A stretch of DNA of 47,577 nt from an uncultured Clostridium sp. (lineage in GTDB: Bacteria > Bacillota > Clostridia > Peptostreptococcales > Peptostreptococcaceae): assembly GCA_945931665.1 (NCBI GenBank), contig CAMEPL010000012.1, positions 1-47,577 of the forward strand, read 5' to 3'. Positions 44,208 to 47,577 of the stretch are shown here, one piece after another (position 1 is the first letter of the stretch; each line of letters begins with the position of its first letter). The notes under the pieces were generated by a model. That model saw only the letters and a program-made list of their open reading frames with translations, did not search any database and was not told the origin of the DNA. The position numbers and the translations under genes are program-made.

Positions 44208-44251
44208 ATTATAAGACATGCTATTTTTATATCAATTTTATTTATATCTTT

Positions 44252-44295
44252 AAAATATCCCTATGAATTATAGCAAATTCATAGGGATATTTTTT
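44252..44295. terminator. Bidirectional terminator between mntP and alr
   Basis: AAAATATCCCTATGAATT pairs with AATTCATAGGGATATTTT around a short loop, with T runs on both strands. Confidence 0.88.
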
Positions 44296-44306
44296 ATGTA
44301 TCTATA

Positions 44307-45476
44307 TTATAAATGATATACTCTCTTAACTCTTTCACCGATAACGCTCAATGTTTCATTAGTTATAGTATTGCTAAGCAAGCTTATTTGATTTACAGAT
44401 AAGTAATTGTCACCATCTTGTCCTATTAAAGTAACTGTATCTCCTTCTTTTACATCTATGCCAGTTACATCAATCATCATTTGGTCCATACAAATATTGC
44501 CTATTTGTCTGGCAAATTTTCCATTTACTAATACCTTCATATCTTTTTTAGATACAAGTCTTGATAAGCCATCAGCATATCCTATAGTAATTGTAGCTAC
44601 TTTTATAGTATCTGTAGCAGTGAAGTTGTTACCATATCCTACAGATTGTCCTGGAGTTATATCTTTGACCATAGCTACTTTACATTTTAATGAAAGTGGA
44701 GCCTCAAATTTTAATCCATTTGGTAGGTGATCTAATGTATCATCTAGTGGGTCTGATGGCACACCGTATAATATGATACCTGGTCTTGCTAAATCGTAAT
44801 GTAAATCTCTATATGTTACTATACCATAACTATTTTGAAGATGTACATTTCCAAGTTCAAATCCATCAGCTTTTAATTTATTTATTACATAGTCAAAGTT
44901 TTCTATTTGTTGTTTTGTAAATACTATATCAGCTTCTAATTTACTATCTGCTCTAGATAAGTGAGAGAATATACCTTCTACTTTTATATTATCTAATTTA
45001 AATATTTTTTCTATTAAATCAAAATGTTCTTTTGGTTCACCTAATCTATTCATTCCTGTGTTTAATTTTACATAACCTCTTACAGTTCCAGGTAATTTAC
45101 TTAATTCTTCTGCATATTCTTCATTTACTAGAGTTTGACATAAGTCATACTTAATTAATTCCTGCTTTTGACAAGAAGGTGTCCATCCTAAAATTATTAT
45201 TTCACCTTTTACATCATTTTCTCTAAGTTTTATTGCTTCTTCTATACATGCAACAGCGAAATGTTTTATTCCTATACTTTCAAAATACTTAGCCACAACT
45301 ACATCACCATGACCGTATGCATTAGCTTTCACAACTCCAATTATTTCAACGTCATCATGTAGAAGTTCTTTTATAACTTCTATATTATGTTTAAATTTTG
45401 ATAAATCAATTTCTGCCCATGCTCTAAAGTTAGAAGTATCTATTTCTGCTTGATTATTATAAATTTTACTTTCCAT
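44307..45476 (-). CDS. alr: Alanine racemase
   Basis: 389 residues, PLP-dependent fold type III enzyme giving D-alanine for peptidoglycan. The PLP lysine is in VVKANAYGHG, the second catalytic Tyr in SVGYGNNF, and the C-terminal domain carries GNICMDQMMIDVT. There is a non-catalytic N-terminal extension of about 16 residues. GGGGGG precedes the ATG by nine bases. The gene is followed by a bidirectional terminator. Confidence 0.96.
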   Translation of the reverse strand: MESKIYNNQAEIDTSNFRAWAEIDLSKFKHNIEVIKELLHDDVEIIGVVKANAYGHGDVVVAKYFESIGIKHFAVACIEEAIKLRENDVKGEIIILGWTPSCQKQELIKYDLCQTLVNEEYAEELSKLPGTVRGYVKLNTGMNRLGEPKEHFDLIEKIFKLDNIKVEGIFSHLSRADSKLEADIVFTKQQIENFDYVINKLKADGFELGNVHLQNSYGIVTYRDLHYDLARPGIILYGVPSDPLDDTLDHLPNGLKFEAPLSLKCKVAMVKDITPGQSVGYGNNFTATDTIKVATITIGYADGLSRLVSKKDMKVLVNGKFARQIGNICMDQMMIDVTGIDVKEGDTVTLIGQDGDNYLSVNQISLLSNTITNETLSVIGERVKRVYHL

Positions 45477-45652
45477 ATTGATCCCCCCAGTATATAATTA
45501 ATTTTGCTTCTAAATTTTCACATAAAAATAGATATGCAAAATCTACCTTTAAATAAATTATAGCATATCCATTTTATTTTTATTTAGTTTTCTAATCTTT
45601 TCTTTGTAATAATATTTTTTACATCTATATTTCGAGTTATTTTAAAATTATT

Positions 45653-45943
45653 TTATAGTCTTTCGTGTAGAGTTTCATTTTCCGTTGTAAGTCTTCTAGA
45701 ATTAAATTCATCTATTTTTTCTTTTAATTCTTGATCTTCAGTATATTCTTTATCTTCTTTTTCACTTTGTTCATTTATTTCTTCCATTTCTAGTTCTTCG
45801 ATTACTTTTTCTATTTTTCTACATTTTATTTTTTTGTATATTCCTACAACTAACATAGAAGCTACAGCTACTATTCCTCCTATTACAATTCCCTTATAGC
45901 AAATATCATCTTGTTTTTTTCTTTTATCATCACAACAAAACAT
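45653..45943 (-). CDS. Small membrane protein of unknown function
   Basis: 96 residues. A short Cys/Lys N-terminus (MFCCDDKRKKQDD) is followed by one membrane segment (about residues 19-38) and a highly charged tail with many Glu/Lys, probably helical or coiled coil. GAGGTG lies eight bases before the ATG. I do not recognise a family. Neighbouring genes (alr and a histidine kinase) give no clear hint. Confidence 0.7.
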   Translation of the reverse strand: MFCCDDKRKKQDDICYKGIVIGGIVAVASMLVVGIYKKIKCRKIEKVIEELEMEEINEQSEKEDKEYTEDQELKEKIDEFNSRRLTTENETLHERL

Positions 45944-45993
45944 TACTAATCACCTCATCAGTTTAAATTAGTAATAGTATTTGTATTTTGAAA

Positions 45994-46027
45994 GATAATA
46001 TTTTATATAAAATTAAGAAATATTATC
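45994..46027 (-). terminator. Hairpin at the end of the histidine kinase gene
   Basis: GATAATATTT pairs with AAATATTATC across a 14-base loop; it overlaps the stop codon. The minus strand T tract is poor, so termination is only possible. Confidence 0.4.
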
Positions 46028-47577
46028 AGCTAATATCAGACATTTCTAGATTTACCTTTTCTTCTAAATGTTGTGATATGTCATATACTTCATCTATATC
46101 GTTTTTATTTTCAGATTTTTTAAAAATAAGTCTTACAGTTGTTCCCTTATCTACTTCACTTTCTATTTCTATTTTGCCATCTAAAGCATCTACAAGTTTT
46201 TTCACTATACTAAGACCTATTCCACTACCTTCTTTTATTACTGCATTTTTATTTTCTATTCTTTCAAATCTATCGAATATTGTACTAATCCTATCCTTAG
46301 GTATACCAATTCCACTATCTATAACTTCTATGTATATCTCTTCTGGACGATCTTTTACAATTACATTTATGCTTCCATTTGGCTTATTATATTTTATTGC
46401 GTTAGATAATATATTTAACATTATTCTTTCCATTTGATCTATATCTATATCACAATATAATTCTTCTTCTTCCGAATCAAATATTACCTCTATTTTTTGT
46501 CTTTTTGCAAAATTTATAACAGACATCGTAATATCTTCTACTATATAAACTATATTTACACATTTTTTATGAATATCTAATTTATTATTCTCTAATTTTA
46601 TAGAATCTATAAAGTTATTTATAAGCCTAATAAGTCGATTGCAATTTTGCTTTATAAGCTTATTAAACTCTAAAATATTATCATACTCTCCTTTTTTCAA
46701 GTTTAAATCTTGTATTTGAACAGTAGAATATATTACGTTTACAGGTGTTTTAAACTCATGCGATATATTAGATAAAACTTCATTTCTAGTTTCCTCCATT
46801 ACATCCCTTAATTGTAATTGTCTTTTAGCATCTTCTAATTTAATTTTATCTTCTATACTGTTTATTATGGAAACTTGAAATGTCTTTTGATGTACAGTTT
46901 CATAAAATCTTATTTCTTCTGCTTCAAATATTACATTATTATATGAAAATCTAGTATGGATTACACTATCATTATTATTGGTTTTATCTAGATACTTGTC
47001 TTTATCTTCTTTATAAATTAAATCTGATATATTTTTATCTATTATATTTTCTTCTGATTCTAATTTAAAGAAGTTTAGAACTTTATTATTTACAAACATT
47101 ATTTTATTTTTGTAAGATATAATAATTCCGCTTGGCATGTTTTTTAGAAGTTGTTCATAAATTATTTTATAATATTCCATATTAAAATTTACTTCTTCAA
47201 TTTTCTCTATATTTCTTTTTAATTTTTGTCTTTCATCTAGTAAATTATAATATAGATTTCTATTTGGTCTTTTTATTATATCTCTAAAACATATTGTATA
47301 TACTATATATACATGAATATAGTTTAAAAATATAAGCCCTAGACAGTTAAATTTATTTGCAAATGAAACTTGTGTATATATATTTGTAAATTCTACTGTC
47401 CCTAAGAATATCATAAATAAATTAACGATTATTCTACAAATGAATAAAATTTTTATATCTCTTATCATTTTATAATTATAAAATTGTGTGCTTAATTTAT
47501 ATATATTTAATAGACAGTATATATATCCAATTATAAAAATAATACAAAATATATTTTTTGCATAAAAAGATATCTCA
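46026..47577 (-). CDS. Sensor histidine kinase with membrane and PAS domains, partial 5' end
   Basis: The frame is open without a stop up to the right edge and the upstream part still encodes hydrophobic segments (for example NIFCIIFIIGYIYCLLNIYKL), so the N-terminus lies outside the window. The first ATG inside (47468) has no Shine-Dalgarno site. Visible domains: several membrane helices, a linker coiled coil (LLDERQKLKRNIEKI), a PAS-like segment (MPSGIIISYKNKIMFVNNKVLNFF), HisKA H-box SHEFKTPVNVI, N-box NILSNAIKYN, and G boxes DSGIGIPKDR and GSGIGLSIVKKL. No response regulator gene is in the window. The signal sensed is unknown. Confidence 0.85.
   Translation of the reverse strand, partial: EISFYAKNIFCIIFIIGYIYCLLNIYKLSTQFYNYKMIRDIKILFICRIIVNLFMIFLGTVEFTNIYTQVSFANKFNCLGLIFLNYIHVYIVYTICFRDIIKRPNRNLYYNLLDERQKLKRNIEKIEEVNFNMEYYKIIYEQLLKNMPSGIIISYKNKIMFVNNKVLNFFKLESEENIIDKNISDLIYKEDKDKYLDKTNNNDSVIHTRFSYNNVIFEAEEIRFYETVHQKTFQVSIINSIEDKIKLEDAKRQLQLRDVMEETRNEVLSNISHEFKTPVNVIYSTVQIQDLNLKKGEYDNILEFNKLIKQNCNRLIRLINNFIDSIKLENNKLDIHKKCVNIVYIVEDITMSVINFAKRQKIEVIFDSEEEELYCDIDIDQMERIMLNILSNAIKYNKPNGSINVIVKDRPEEIYIEVIDSGIGIPKDRISTIFDRFERIENKNAVIKEGSGIGLSIVKKLVDALDGKIEIESEVDKGTTVRLIFKKSENKNDIDEVYDISQHLEEKVNLEMSDIS

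Overview
This is an AT-rich, Gram-positive clostridial chromosome segment. The codon use, Shine-Dalgarno sites, T-box and L-box leaders, and gene content fit a member of the Peptostreptococcaceae (the Clostridioides / Paraclostridium / Romboutsia neighbourhood). Genus is an inference; no rRNA is present. I saw no tRNA, rRNA, IS element, phage gene or CRISPR array. Both ends cut genes: a pentapeptide-repeat-like protein at the left, and a sensor histidine kinase whose reading frame stays open to the right edge.

Left part (1-7.8 kb): a lysine riboswitch controls an NhaC-family carrier, with a shorter NhaC paralogue divergent to it. Then come lipoate-protein ligase, tyrosyl-tRNA synthetase under a Tyr T-box, a small TSCPD-domain protein and a YgbA-like protein.

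Haem/iron region (7.8-17.5 kb, all minus strand): a Fur box overlaps the promoter of a three-NEAT, LPQTG-anchored surface protein. It is followed by a membrane-anchored one-NEAT protein, a class D-like sortase, a haem-type binding lipoprotein, a FecCD permease and an ATPase. After a hairpin comes a second unit: a DUF454 membrane protein and two half-size ABC exporters. The picture is capture at the wall, import by ABC transporter, and an attached export function of unknown cargo.

Middle (17.6-32.6 kb): two small unknown or partly known genes and a KamA-family radical SAM protein with an extra cysteine motif precede a large tellurite/stress (Ter) locus. The core operon holds three TerD proteins, a PMCA-type Ca2+ P-type ATPase, YceG-like and TelA. 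After a terminator comes a separate four-gene 'biosynthetic module' operon: HpcH/HpaI-like lyase, PRTase-TRSP, StiP-PELOTA and a HAD phosphatase. Divergent from the TerD genes is a secreted superoxide-dismutase-fold protein in which all four metal ligands appear to be replaced. This Ter/pseudo-SOD locus is the strongest candidate for an under-described system in the window.

Right part (32.6-47.6 kb): VTT-domain membrane protein, MscS channel, a zinc-ribbon unknown, YdcF/SanA-like protein and cardiolipin synthase. The operon aspS(archaeal type)-gatC-gatA-gatB follows, under a T-box whose specifier reads AAC (Asn), so it is a tRNA-dependent Asn-tRNA route. Then come reverse rubrerythrin divergent from MntP, alanine racemase, a small membrane protein and the truncated histidine kinase.
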